Shown here in pieces: positions 40,842-52,545 of a stretch of DNA of 64,000 bases (position 1 is the first letter of the stretch; each line of letters opens with the position of its first letter). Made by a program: the position numbers and the translations under genes. The stretch comes from Rhyzopertha dominica. Taxonomy: Eukaryota; Arthropoda; Insecta; Coleoptera; Bostrichidae. The stretch lies in assembly GCA_025024175.1 (NCBI GenBank), contig QCXZ01000003.1, forward strand, positions 36,666,257 to 36,730,256. The letters run 5' to 3'. Under the pieces are notes generated by a model. It was not told where the DNA came from. It was given only the letters and a program-made list of their open reading frames with translations, and ran no database searches.

Positions 40842-43800
40842 TCCTCATCGAAAACTACAAACGAAGAAGCGAGCATCCCCTTATATTTTCGTCTGTACAT
40901 GCGCATTCACGCCAAGAATATACACTTATGTTGGCTTCACTTTGGGCACGATCTGAGCGGTATATTTAGCTAGTAAGTATATGCTCTGCACCAACCGTGG
41001 ACGTGGCGGACAACGGTACTAACACATCGATGTTAGATGATTCTGCCGCTTCTCAAAAAACGAGTTCTCGGTTCACATATCGTTAAGCATCATTCGCTTG
41101 ATTTAGTTATTTCGTGCATCGATCTATTATATTTGTGCCCCAACGAAACGTCTGGATCGCTAATGCGCCTAGAGGAGAAGAACCCCATTGGCAATGTGTT
41201 TTAAACGAACACTACCTTGCCGGCTCTTCCCATGTTCCCATTGNCGCTATACTGAATAGGGGCAGCACCCATGTAAATAAGTAGCAAAGATGTGTGCTAT
41301 ATGTGTGTGTATTAGAACAATCCGACGCCAGCTGTTTCGATCAATTAGATCGCTTCATAGCCCCAATGCAGACACCTGCGTCATACTGGCACTCGGCTGG
41401 ACTATGAGTCCCTTGGCTTCTTATCTGTTTTGCTTTAGTTATGTTGAAATGTTCAAATAGGCCGTAACTGGCTGCCTACATTATTCCCGTTTTAGGACGT
41501 TTGTGCTTGATGTCACGGGCGTCTTAGCAGGAAGTCTAAGCAGTTGGTTGCTGTGTGTGGCCGTCTCGTCGAAGATTTTCTGGGCAGCTTGATCTCATCT
41601 TAAAGCGGTGTTCCTAATGTAGCATGGCGATCTGGTAATTTTGCGCAGTATTTTGCTATGAAAAGGCTTCTAGTTTGTTAAGTCTCGTCTGTGAGGTAAA
41701 GCATCATGGTGAGGGTGCGTACGTCAGGAATGGAAGTATGACTGCTCTGTGGCTTTTGGACTTATTTTTGAAATCTACCATGCTGTTCCTTCCTAGTATT
41801 GGGAGAAGTGCTAGTTACTTGGCATTTGCTTTAATAAAGAGAAGAGAAACTGGCTCGTTGGGTCGGTTTCTCTTCTCTTCTCTTTCTTTAAACTGATGTT
41901 ACCTAAAGTCAACCCAGTAACCCTGACAACACCTTAAAGTAAGGGATGTGATCGGTAAATGTGTAAACCTAAATTTTTCTATAACATTTCAGTTATACAG
42001 ATAGATATTAAGATTGACGGCAATAAAACCTAAGGAAGTCCAAAAATATTTGTTGTAACCAGATTCTGTTTAAATTCTGGCAATCAGCCTCGTAATCGTC
42101 ATTAACCCTTACCAAGTCCTTTAGCTGATCCCTGCTTGTTCACAGGCGCATTCGACTTTTCTTTTTTTAATGTTTCATGTCCTAGTTAAATACAACTAAT
42201 ACATTTAATACAGCTAATTAAGGAACGTACTAAGATACATATCTGAGTAATGGCATATTTCTATAGGTTACAACTTACAACAATCAGCAACTTTGAAGTT
42301 AGGATGAGGTCTACAGAGCTAATCCTGCAAAACTATACTAATCGCTACGTTCTAAGAGATTTATTTACAAATATTGTAGTTTCCAAGGGTTTTAGCTTCC
42401 GTTAATGCAGAGTAATTAAAAGAGAACATAAATGCCTTATATTTCTTTTGGTTGGCGGGTAATAAACGCCGCTTTCTATCGCTAATGGAATCCTTCCTAA
42501 ACGGGATGTAACAAAAACGGGAAGAGTTTTTCGCTCTAACAGACCCGAACTTAATAAAGGACAATAGCAGGCCGTTTCGTCGTGGTGGAATTCTTTACGC
42601 TAACTTTCCGAAATCGTTTGAATATATTATCTTGCTAAAATCTTCGGTAATCCGGATGGAGGCCCAGCAAACCAAAAAGAGCTTATCGAGAAGTTTTGTG
42701 ACGTATTTGCATAAATTATTCAGCGAAAGGTTCGTCTATTACATTATCTTTCGCTGGTTTAGCTAAATGATTCATCGACCTGGATCATTACGAAAAACTT
42801 TGCAGATCTCTTATTTTATAAAGAAGTTCTGCAGCAAGACCAGGTTATTTATGACTAAGAATTTTTTACCGCCTGAAGCAGAGATTTACTACCAAGTCAA
42901 CAGCCGTCCAAAATTAAATATAAATAAATACTAATGATATAGTACAGTGAAAATGATATTATACGAATGATTAGGCTATTTAAGGAAATAAAATTGTAGG
43001 ACAATTATAAGGGGTTGAGAGTATAGTGGTATACAGGGTCCGCCACCTAAAACTCCCCAGGCTCGTATTTTCTTTATTTTTTAGGTACAACCTTATGTGG
43101 AATGTTACAGATCTCTTTAAAATCTTTAATTACCGTAAGTGAAAACAAAGACGTATGACCTTTTATTCTGCGTCATTTACAGTATGATGACAAAAACGTT
43201 TTATTTAGAAAATAATACTAAAACAATTTATTCCTTTTTTCCAGAAATACTCAAAATGTTGCGCAAATTTCGCTCTATCCATTTTTAGGGTTCAATTATT
43301 CAATTTTAAATTATTTTTGCTACAAAATCAATATGACAGTGCATTTCCAGTAAAAAATTTAAATAAAAATTGTTGAGCAAGTCAAGGTGGATTTCTATTT
43401 TATGTCCGATACACGAATCACATTTCTAGCTTACAATGAGATTTTCTTTTAGAATGCACGCCTACTTTCCTTAAAGCAGTGTATTTATACTGCAACGCGC
43501 TTCTCACAACCTGATTTGTTCTTATTTTTCTCTTAAAAGCCCGGGCCGCAATTCATATTGCCCGGGCGGTAGAGACGTAGCTTATTTTGAATTATGTACG
43601 TTTTCCGGTTCTCAGATGGGAAATTTAAAATGCATTTTTCTTTATTAAAATAGCCTATTAAGGGTCTATACGAGCATGTCGTATTACAGTTGAGGGTTTT
43701 TAAATAACTTGTCTACAAGCCAATCAGATATGCATTTTATACTACAGATAATTCTCATAGATAACTGGTAGGTACCATTAGTATTGTTATACTATAATCA

Positions 43801-44584
43801 CAAAAAGTTTTTCCTTTGTTTAAATGTTTCTCTATCTTTAGCAGCGTCGTTAACTGAGGATAATTACGGATAGTTCAACATTACGCTCAGTTTTCGTGTA
43901 CTATTATAAAAATGTTCGTTTTTACAATTGGCTTAGGTACAATAATAAGCAGAATTTTTACAAAATAAAAACACATTTTTACAGAAAAATGCAATGTAAA
44001 TCGGCATCTGCTATGATTATGGGGAAGGTTAAAATAGAGGACGATTTGGAAATAAGGCTAATACAATGTACACACATTATAAAAATGATCAATACGAGAG
44101 GCAGTTCAAAGTTGACTTCAGCATAATTCTTTTACCAAACATCTAACAAATGAATTTATGTGAAGACAAATTTCTTGATAAGTTGTCTTTACTTTTGCAT
44201 TTAATTGCGGCGTGGCAAGCTAGGCCAGATATAGTAGCAAATAATTATTAAATACTTGGTCAAAGAGAAAGTTAGGTTGGTATAAATTCTACGAAGATTG
44301 AAGGTACTGTATGGGAAAAACACCCTTCCAAGTGCGAGTGGGTATGGATCGTGCAAACTGTTTGGAGAAGGTTGCGAAATCATTTTAAATATGCTACTTA
44401 ATCATGTTCAGCCAACATCGGTGATTTTGGAAAACAGGCGAATTAAAGTTCGTCGAATTGCTTTTATCATGTGTATAAGTGTCTGAAGTGTCCATATAAT
44501 TATCCATGGTGGCTTAGGCTTAGAATATCTCAAAGTGTGGTTGATGGGTTTGGCAGCACTTAACTTTTAGTTTTCTGAACGGAT
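40842..44584. other. Non-coding; repeat R2 copy 2 at 41130-41390; small hairpin at 41837-41879
   Basis: Repeat R2 copy 2 is a diverged version of 34155-34290. 41837-41850 and 41866-41879 form a 14-bp purine/pyrimidine hairpin (AAGAGAAGAGAAAC). A TACAGGGTCCGCC at about 43032 resembles a mariner-type terminus. No gene recognised. Confidence 0.4.
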
Positions 44585-44700
44585 GTTGACTTGCGATGAA
44601 ACCTGGGTGCATTAGTTTACAAAATTTCGGCTAAAGAATGGCATCACAAAGATTCACCTCCTACACCTTCTTGTGGATTTTCTGCCGTGTGAAAAACTAT
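44585..44700 (+). pseudogene. mariner transposase fossil
   Basis: TCDETWVH, a stop, then FTK, followed in a shifted frame by KEWHHKDSPPTPS, matches the first catalytic block (DETWVHHFTP) and EWHHK.SP of mariner (DD34D) transposases. Only about 35 residues survive. Confidence 0.45.
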
Positions 44701-47700
44701 AAATGTAGATTATTGCAGTAATTTACTAAAAAGTAGGCTGTTTCTGTAACAGATAATCCTAGAATATTAAGCTCTAAATTGCGTTTTTACCCCCAGCGTA
44801 GTGGAAAGCTTGCTACTTGCGCAGTAAGCTTTGTCTCAACGAAGTGTTATTGTGGGAAAACTAATGGTTGTCGTATATTCTTTTAATATTACCTCCACGT
44901 CTAACGAATGAGGCTAAAAACAAAAATGTTGTTGGAGTTAGTGAAAGTAAATTATAATCTTTACATTTGTTAGAATTTGTGGATAACAAGTGATTAAAAT
45001 TAGATAGATTAGAATTTTATTTGACTGGGCTCTTTTCCCGCTGGTTTTTTTTCCAATTGGTTGAAAAGCCTTTTGGGCAATCGGCAATATACTTAAAGAC
45101 TGTACCAACCTATGTCGTAGTTTGTAATGCTACCACTAGATTCATTACCAATTTTTACAAAATGACCGCCAAAGTGCCGTGGTAAGACGTGTCCACGTCA
45201 AAAATGAAAGGGATGCTGGTGTTAATTAATCAGGTTTCGAAAAAAGTTCTTATTAGACTACATAACAATCGGCTCTCACAAAGATTGAAAACTGCAACTG
45301 CTTTCCATAACTACATGTGCTTATCAAAATAAAAGATACTACCAAACTTTGTGTATTCTTAAAAGTCCTTACTCCAACGGGCGATTATCTTTGCAGTTGG
45401 TTTGCCTTAAATTGTCTCATGAAAAGATGCACAGAATATTTTTAAAGTGTAATCGTAAAATCCAATGTGTAGTTAATTTAGGACTTTTCCACTTATGTAC
45501 TTGCCCTGAGCAATCAATAAACTCCATTAGGAAGTATAAAATATTTCACACGTATGTAAATTTTGGAGGTGAAAGGGTTAACGTGATCCTCGTTTCAAAT
45601 AATTTTTTGTCGTGTGGCATAGGGCGACAAATATTATTAAATCAAACACACAATCGCAACAAGCGAGAATGTTGACTACTCTCTTCAACAACCTTGCATC
45701 TATAAAATATTTGATATTCCTTCTGAACTATTATGTATCTTGAAAGACTTAAATTATTCCTAAACGAACATCCCTCTAACATCTTACGTGTAGCATAAGA
45801 TGAATTACGTACGTATTAAAGTTTTTGTCACCAACCTGAACTCCTTTATGAGAAAATAACAGAAATTAGTGTAGGTAAGCTACGTAGCTTATAATAATTT
45901 TAACGTACTTTATAAAAGACAATGTAGGATTATTTGACTTAAGGTGTAAGTAAGTTGTTTTGAAATGCTAGTGTCAACCATCGCAGAACTTTTTTGTATA
46001 TAAACTCAAATGATTTTAATACAATTACATTAAGTGTATAATTATCTTGTGTAAAGTTCAAAATGCTATTAACCGAATAATTTCATTCCATCGTTTGTGA
46101 ATGACTTGTTTAGGAGGTCATAAATGCTGAAAAGGACAATTTAATGAGTAAAGTATTCAAGTTAACTTCGTTTCTTAACCAGGTGGTCTAATCGATAAAA
46201 CATAATAATAACGAATGGTGTGCTGTTTGCTTAGAGGGTAGACTTAAATTAATCGGTATCTTGCAGAGTTGGATGATTGCATTTGATGTTTGTAATTTTC
46301 GTTCACCCAAAAGTTGTTGTAAAAGTGTCAAAGCAAGAGCATCGAAGGCTCGACTTATTTAGAGAAGCTAATAGTAGTAAAGAAAGCTATGTTACAAGTC
46401 TCCTGACGGCAAATCACAATAAAGTCGACAAAGCCAGGAGTCTCGGGAAATGTAAAAAAGCCTATAGTAATAATTTTTACAATACTAAGAAGCAAGCTAA
46501 ATTTAAACAAGTTAACAAGTCAGGAAACTAGGTTATACGAACTCTAAAAAGAGAACGTGTATGTAAAAAAGATGATATTTGAAGTATACCAGGGAACTAT
46601 TACAAGTAGATGAAATAAAAGCACATTATTGGTTTTCATAATTTGTATAAAATGTTTCATCAAGGACCGCGTACTGAATCAGTGAATTTTATTACAAGCA
46701 ATAAGACAATGTTAGCAGATAATTATTCTACAAAATAAAGTATGGAGTCAAATTTATCAATAAATAGTTTTCGTATTGACTCTCGTTATTAAAAAAATAG
46801 CGCATCCTATTCCTAGCTAGAAAGAGGTTAAGCTTTGTATATAATAATCAGGCATGTAGCGTTTTAACACGAAATCTTCTGCGAAGATGTAAGTTTCTAT
46901 AGAAGCATGGGATGCTAGTACAGGTTAATCAATATAGAATACCAAAACAATTATTATACGCTTCATAGATCAATAAAATGCTATAATAAAATAAATGTCA
47001 TTAGGTAGGAAAATTTTGTACAACATTTTACTTTTTTGCTAAGGAATATAGCTATTTCTACAAGGATAAGTTCAGAGTTCCAAAACAAACTAAGAAAATC
47101 CAATTACAAATACAAATCTATTAATAACTATTAATACGTACATTAGTTAATAGGCAGGTTATATAGCCTATTTTGACATCTGCCTGTTGGAAATCATTTT
47201 ATATAAAAAGCGTTCGTTCTTTATTTTGTACATTACGATATGTCCACACTTATAGTACGAAGGCGTATTCACGAGATATTCGTATTTTAAGAATAACATC
47301 TAAATAATAATAATAATAACAATGATAATAAATAACTTTATAACCTTTACCAAGTGTACAGTGTTAGATAAATATTGTGAATGACCTGATTCTCAAGAAC
47401 GATGAACTTTTGATTGCTTTTGAGATTTAAGCATATTAAAGATAACCCACCGCCCCAAAGAATTATAGACACGACTCGCTGAATATTTAGGGGATATAAT
47501 TTCACGTGTAGCTGACATTGCAACTAAATGACCTGTAGAAAGCAAGTACTATGTAAGGGAAAAGATATCAAGTGATGTTTGGATTTTATCGTGCTAGTAA
47601 CTAGACTTCCTAGTGTGCACCTTTTTAAACAGATACAAAGGATAATGCTCTACGATTATGTCAGCGTAACAGAGTGCGGACTTGGTGTATGTACACATAC

Positions 47701-49349
47701 GCAACATCATCTTTCTAAATATTGCTCCATGATCATTAAAGGTTAGTTTGTTCAGACCCAAAAAATCAAAAATAGCTAACGTCATTTCAATATTCAGCGT
47801 CCGAGAATAATGGTGTTTTGTAAGAGAGGTAAAAAGTCCTTTGTTTGAAAAGATGTAAATATATTTTACATGAATAAAAATAATTTCTTTTTAATTCCAA
47901 CTCAATAATGCAGCATTTTATTCACTGATTATTTTGAGAGATCAGTGATTTGATTCCCTTTCACTTTATTTTGCCAAACTAGTTGGCTTTATATATTGTG
48001 CTTTGTAAATTTGTTATTTGGTAGTGTTCAAGCTTTCATTAAAAAAATATTTAAATTTTATTTTTAATATAAGTGTCAATTAACATTTCTTCTAAAATAT
48101 ATTATAATAATTTATTTGGAAGTTAAAAGAAACATTGAAAAAAGTTACACCTCTAACATTACAATTAATGAAAGAGTCTATTTTTAATGGATATTTAAAC
48201 ACCATTATGAACGTTTAAGTACGTCATTCAAATCTTAAAAAAATAATAATTATTATTATTTCGCCAGTTATTTTAATGATTAGCAATTTTTTTGAACAAT
48301 TGAGTATAAGTTAAGCGTTTGATTTCATTCGAAATTAAAAAAACTTTTTATGAGGAGAATATTAGAAAATTATATAGATATTGTCAGTATCTTCTAGAAT
48401 CAATTCTTCTTCAAAGATTTTATTAGGTTGATCATTTCTGACTTCGTTACCACAAAGGCAACATTTTATCACTTCCTTTCCAGAATGGTATGAATATTGA
48501 AGGTTTGAACTTTCTCTTTAATTCATGTGGGTATTTTTATCACCCCAACATCTTCTCCTTTCTAAATACTGTTTATTTTATTTACTACTACCATAAACGG
48601 ACCCAACCCGCGCAGCAAGATTCCTTTGTGGTTGTAATTCAACTTGAAGGCTTCTAATTTTTAAATTTAAGGACTATATTTTTTTAATATACAAATAACC
48701 CCGGTTGACTAATATTATTGTCTACCGCAAATTGCGTGATTGACGTAGATGAGTTATCCATAATGCTAGTTAATACATCAAGAGCTTGATCTTAATTTGT
48801 ACCCGATTTTGAACGTCCGGACCTTGGGATATCTTTTACATGTCTAGTTTTTTTAATTTTTGTTTACTTAGTTAATCACTGCGGAGTAAACAATAGGATA
48901 TCACTCGGGATAAACGTTATTAAATAAATCACCAATAACTTGGCAATGAACGTTGTCAACTCCATAGTCGTCATTAGGATTTCAATCCTTTAAATTTCAC
49001 TGAGTTTCAGTTTGTACATTAAAATGAAACAGCTGATATTAAACTATTAACTTTTTAACTTATTGAAAGGTAGGTACTACAAACTGGCACGAAAAAAGCA
49101 CAAAGCCAGAGGTCACTATACTTTTTGTAGAATCACTATCAAATGAATAAAAACCAGTGCTGACACCATCAGAACCTTTGTTGATTGCCTGCCCTATTGG
49201 ATACAATGTCTCTTAACTTACTGTTTAAACAAAAAAACTCAATGTAATTCAGTAATGAAGATAACCTAAAGAACTTGAATTTTTAGTAAACGTTTATCAA
49301 GTTCAGCTTCTTGTAATGCGTCTTCACTTTTTTAAGCAAGTGCTTTGGG
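44701..49349. other. Non-coding, nothing recognised
   Basis: Short chance ORFs (45349-45675, 46277-46531, 47594-47785) without motifs; an (ATA)n-type microsatellite at about 47303-47330. Confidence 0.4.
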
Positions 49350-50042
49350 CTGATCTTGTAAAGCTACCTGAACTGCTACACTGTTCGTTAACGGAATTTG
49401 TGTCAAATGAAAATTTTTTCAATAATAAAAATTTTGTGCAAAGGCCGGTGGGTTTAGCAATGGGTTCTTCTCTTAGTCCATTTTAGCTGAACTTTTTATG
49501 AATAATTTAGAAAAAGATATTTTCAAAAACACTTGCTTCACTTCTCACATTAGATTCTGGTACCGTTACGTAGATGATGTTTTGTACCTTTTTCCAGGTT
49601 TTTCAGTTATGAAACAGAAATTAATAATCAAATTTCATTTGTAGATTTATTAATTATATAAAAAGTTAAGGTTTGGTTTCCTCTTAAGTTTGCTCGTCAA
49701 GTCTCAGTTACCCTATCTAAATTATTTTCTTCTCATAGAATAAATATTGCTTTTTCTACAATAGGTCATGTGTTCGCCCGTTTTGTCCGTAATAAAGATC
49801 AAATTTCAGTTTTAAATAATTCAGGCGTTTTTCATGCAATGATTGCAATTCAGTTTATCTTGGACAAACTAACTAGAGGTAAAGAACATTTAAAACAAAT
49901 CAAAAAGTATAAAAATACAGATATTGTAACTAAAACTTCTTCGTTAGCTAAGCATTTATTGTTAAATAAACACACTGCCACGCTAGACAATTTAAATTCA
50001 TTATATTTGTGCAGTAAATCATCAAAATTAAATTTATTGTAA
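49350..50042 (+). pseudogene. Penelope-like element B, copy 2 (RT palm to GIY-YIG)
   Basis: RT blocks: NKNFVQRPVGLAMGSSLSP (about 49425-49480), then in a shifted frame AELFMNNLEKDIF, FWYRYVDDVLYLFPG (catalytic YVDD, about 49555-49600) and QISFVDLL. Then KFARQVSVTLSKLFSSHRIN leads into the last frame (ORF from 49770), which ends with SLAKHLLLNKHTATLDNLNS and SKSSKLNLL, the GIY-YIG C-terminus. The central GIY and YIG tyrosine segment appears deleted. A stop at 49485 and frame changes make it inactive. It belongs to the same family as 28770-29364 and is followed 217 nt later by an intact hammerhead. Confidence 0.7.
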
Positions 50043-50258
50043 ATTCTAGAAATTTATAAAATTATTAGCAAACAAAATTATACTATTCTAAACGATTTTT
50101 GTAATTTTAATTGTCCTATTCTAAATTATTTATTTGATCTAAATTAATATTTCGTTTGTGTTGCTGGCATGTAGGCTGCTTTTCAGTTTGTGGTCTATTT
50201 TTTGACTTTGTCAAACTGTTAAAAAAGAAACTGTAAAAGTTTCTTTTTTCAAATGTTG

Positions 50259-50303
50259 ATTGTACTGACGAAGGCTACTTGTTAGCTGAAAGCGCTTTAC
50301 AAT
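50259..50303 (+). ncRNA. Type I hammerhead ribozyme of PLE B
   Basis: Stem I ATTGTA/TACAAT (50259-50264, 50298-50303, 6 bp); CTGACGA 50265-50271; stem II AGGCTA against TAGCT around loop CTTGT (one bulge or G-U); GAAA 50288-50291; palindromic GCGC loop closed by a single A-U pair; predicted cleavage after U50297 (CUU). A one-base-pair stem III with a palindromic tetraloop is typical of PLE hammerheads. Confidence 0.75.
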
Positions 50304-50929
50304 TTAAAGAATACAGTGGATTTCACTTCAAACATGATTTTCTTAAAAAGAATTAATTGTTGTCAAATTATAATAAATAAACTCCAGATAATTTTAAGGA
50401 TAAAAAACAAAACAAATTAGCAGAAAAATCGTTTGGTACCATTAAAAATAAAAACAAAACAATACGCTGCCAAAATGTAGACCAATGAAATGTAGAAATG
50501 AAGAATAATAAAAAACTTTTGGTATTGATATTTTACTATAGTTCATATTTATTTAAATAAAACAGTCATTGTGTATATTTTCGACTAATCCTGTACCTAC
50601 ATGAATAGCAATATTAAGAATAATTATTATTACCACCAAATAATATATATTATTAAACACAACTTACTTTTTTATGTAATGCACTCATACATACTATTAA
50701 ATTTGATAAGAAACTAACTAGTCAAACGGTTAATTATTCCAAACACATCTCTGCGCCGTTGAAAGCAGGTCAAGGCCACGAGAAATTTTAGACATCAGCT
50801 CCTCACGTTTAGTATTTTTTAAACCCAATTTTAAGTCGCTAATTGGAGTCAACGTCGAATTTTAAAAATAGCAGGTGACATGAAAGACACGGGTTGAGAA
50901 ATCAGACTGACATCGACCTCACCTTCGTC
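50304..50929. other. Non-coding, nothing recognised
   Basis: AT-rich; no gene or repeat noticed. Confidence 0.4.
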
Positions 50930-51250
50930 AACCGTCCGAATGATCACTTTTCACCCCCGTGCGATCGTCCTCTAATAAGCGAGCGGTTCCGTGTGAGCGC
51001 CAGCGGCGTCCGCACCGCGTACCCCGAGCACATGTACGGTCATGGAGCCTTGGATTTACTACCTGTTGCGAAGTTCCGAGGGATAACGGCGTCTCGACGG
51101 CTGGCGGACTGGGTGAGCTGCGCGCTCGCCCTTTCAGCCCCGGCCAGCCGGTACCGGCCGCGCCTGCCTACTCTGCCCTCACCTGGGAGATTGTGTGCCC
51201 GCACAAAATTCTGCCCCGAATCTTCATCAAACGAAATACACATTTATCTA
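50930..51250. other. GC- and CpG-rich island, possible exon or promoter
   Basis: This stands out sharply from AT-rich surroundings, with many CpGs (GCGAGCGG, GCCAGCGGCGTCCGCACCGCG, GGTACCGGCCGCGCC). A plus-strand ORF (50894-51319, 141 codons) and a minus-strand ORF (51040-51243) span it; I recognise neither protein. Good donor-like sites occur on both strands: ACTGGGTGAGC near 51110 (plus) and CAG-GTGAGG at 51182 (minus). It could be a first exon or promoter of an unseen gene, or an acquired fragment. Confidence 0.45.
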
Positions 51251-51348
51251 CACGGGTTTCACGTGTCCGGGTATACAATTAGTGATACTGCTATCACTCA
51301 CGTGAGTGGAATGTTATAGAAGTAATTACATTTTGAATATCGAACATA

Positions 51349-51365
51349 CAGGGTGTCCTCGGAAT
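51349..51365. repeat. Mariner-type terminal repeat candidate
   Basis: TA followed by CAGGGTGTCCTCGGAA matches the usual start of Tc1/mariner-type terminal repeats and lies 200 bp from the transposase fossil's 3' end. The partner end was not found. Confidence 0.4.
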
Positions 51366-51567
51366 TTGCTCCTAAGATGAACAATTTTTTTATTACTAGC
51401 CAAAGTTAACCTCGCTTCGCTCAACCATGTGTATTTAATTAATTAATAAAAACATCAACTCAGCTCTCAATTTCATTTTGTGTTAATCTTATTTTGTAAT
51501 TCAATAACACATCTCATATAATACATTTGTAATTGTGGTAAGTAAATATAAAATTTTTTTGTGTTTC

Positions 51568-52545
51568 CTACACTAGAGTAAGTAACGGGTGCACCACGGG
51601 AACCGGACGTTTTTCAAATAAACGGTACTCCACCATTTTAAGGTTTAAATTTTTTTTGGCAGACATAAGTAGGTCAGAACGTGCTGTTTGAGCTACATGT
51701 GTACGAAAAATAGTATCTTTAAGATATTGTCCATGTTCACGCTGGCAAGTGTGGAGACGCTCCCTGAAGTTAGCTTTTACTTTCTCTAGTAGTAGATGAT
51801 CGATCTGAGCGATGTTTTGCTTTGTGTCTTGTCGCAATTTAGCAGTGTACGAGGTTTGACTTCAAACATACGAGACTTTAGATATCTCCACGAGAAAAAA
51901 ATCACACATTGAAAGGTCTGGAGCGCAGAATTTAGAGATAATGCGATTAGGAAACAGTTGTCTAAGGGCAGACATCGACACTCGGGCAGTATGGGCCGTA
52001 TCTCCATCCTGTTGGAACCAAACATTTCGCAGATTGATTCGTCGTACTCTCAGATCAGTTCTCAAGATGCTGTTAACCATATTTTCCTCAAGAAAGTAGG
52101 GCCCATAACACTGTAACTTTGGGGCTGTGTGGTGTTGTTTCATGTAGAGTTTGTGATTTTCAGAGGCTCAATATCGGAGTTTTTGACGATTAATAACACC
52201 ATTAAGATGAAAATGAGCCTCGTCGCTCATTATCGAAATCGCATTTGGCTCATCTTTCTAAAGATGGAGCATCGCTTCAGCAAAAGCTGCACGTTTTGGA
52301 TAGTCGGCCTCATTCAATTGGTGCACAAATGCTATTCTATAGAACATTCATAGTGCTACAGAATGCAGAAGAGCTGAACGTTCTGGACTATGTAACATAA
52401 CCTGCCTTAAACATACACGTTCTCCGGAGTTCGAACTGTGCCACGTGGTCCAGGTGGTTTCATTTTCATTAAACTGCCTCCACTATGAAGGGAACGTTAA
52501 ATCTCTGACAAAAGAGACGTTGAACTTCCGTGACTGATTAGCCTC
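51568..52545 (-). pseudogene. Tc1/mariner-type transposase fossil
   Basis: Reading leftwards from about 52545: EVQRLFCQRFNVP (N-terminal helix), GPRGTVRTPENV and SPERSALLH (helix-turn-helix linker), HQLNEADYPKRAAFAEAML, SDEAHFHLNGVINRQ (first catalytic aspartate, SDEAHF), GPYFLEENMVNSIL, NVWFQQDGDTAHTARVSM (second aspartate, QQDG), then PDLSMCDFFL (glutamate position, here CD) and the tail VKANFRERLHTCQREHGQYL. Several frame changes and stops. Same broad family as the 27.4-kb fossil, but not the same copy. A plausible terminal repeat survives at 51349 only. Confidence 0.75.

Noticed and set aside
41837..41879. Pre-microRNA
   Set aside because: Stem of only 14 bp made of purine/pyrimidine simple sequence.
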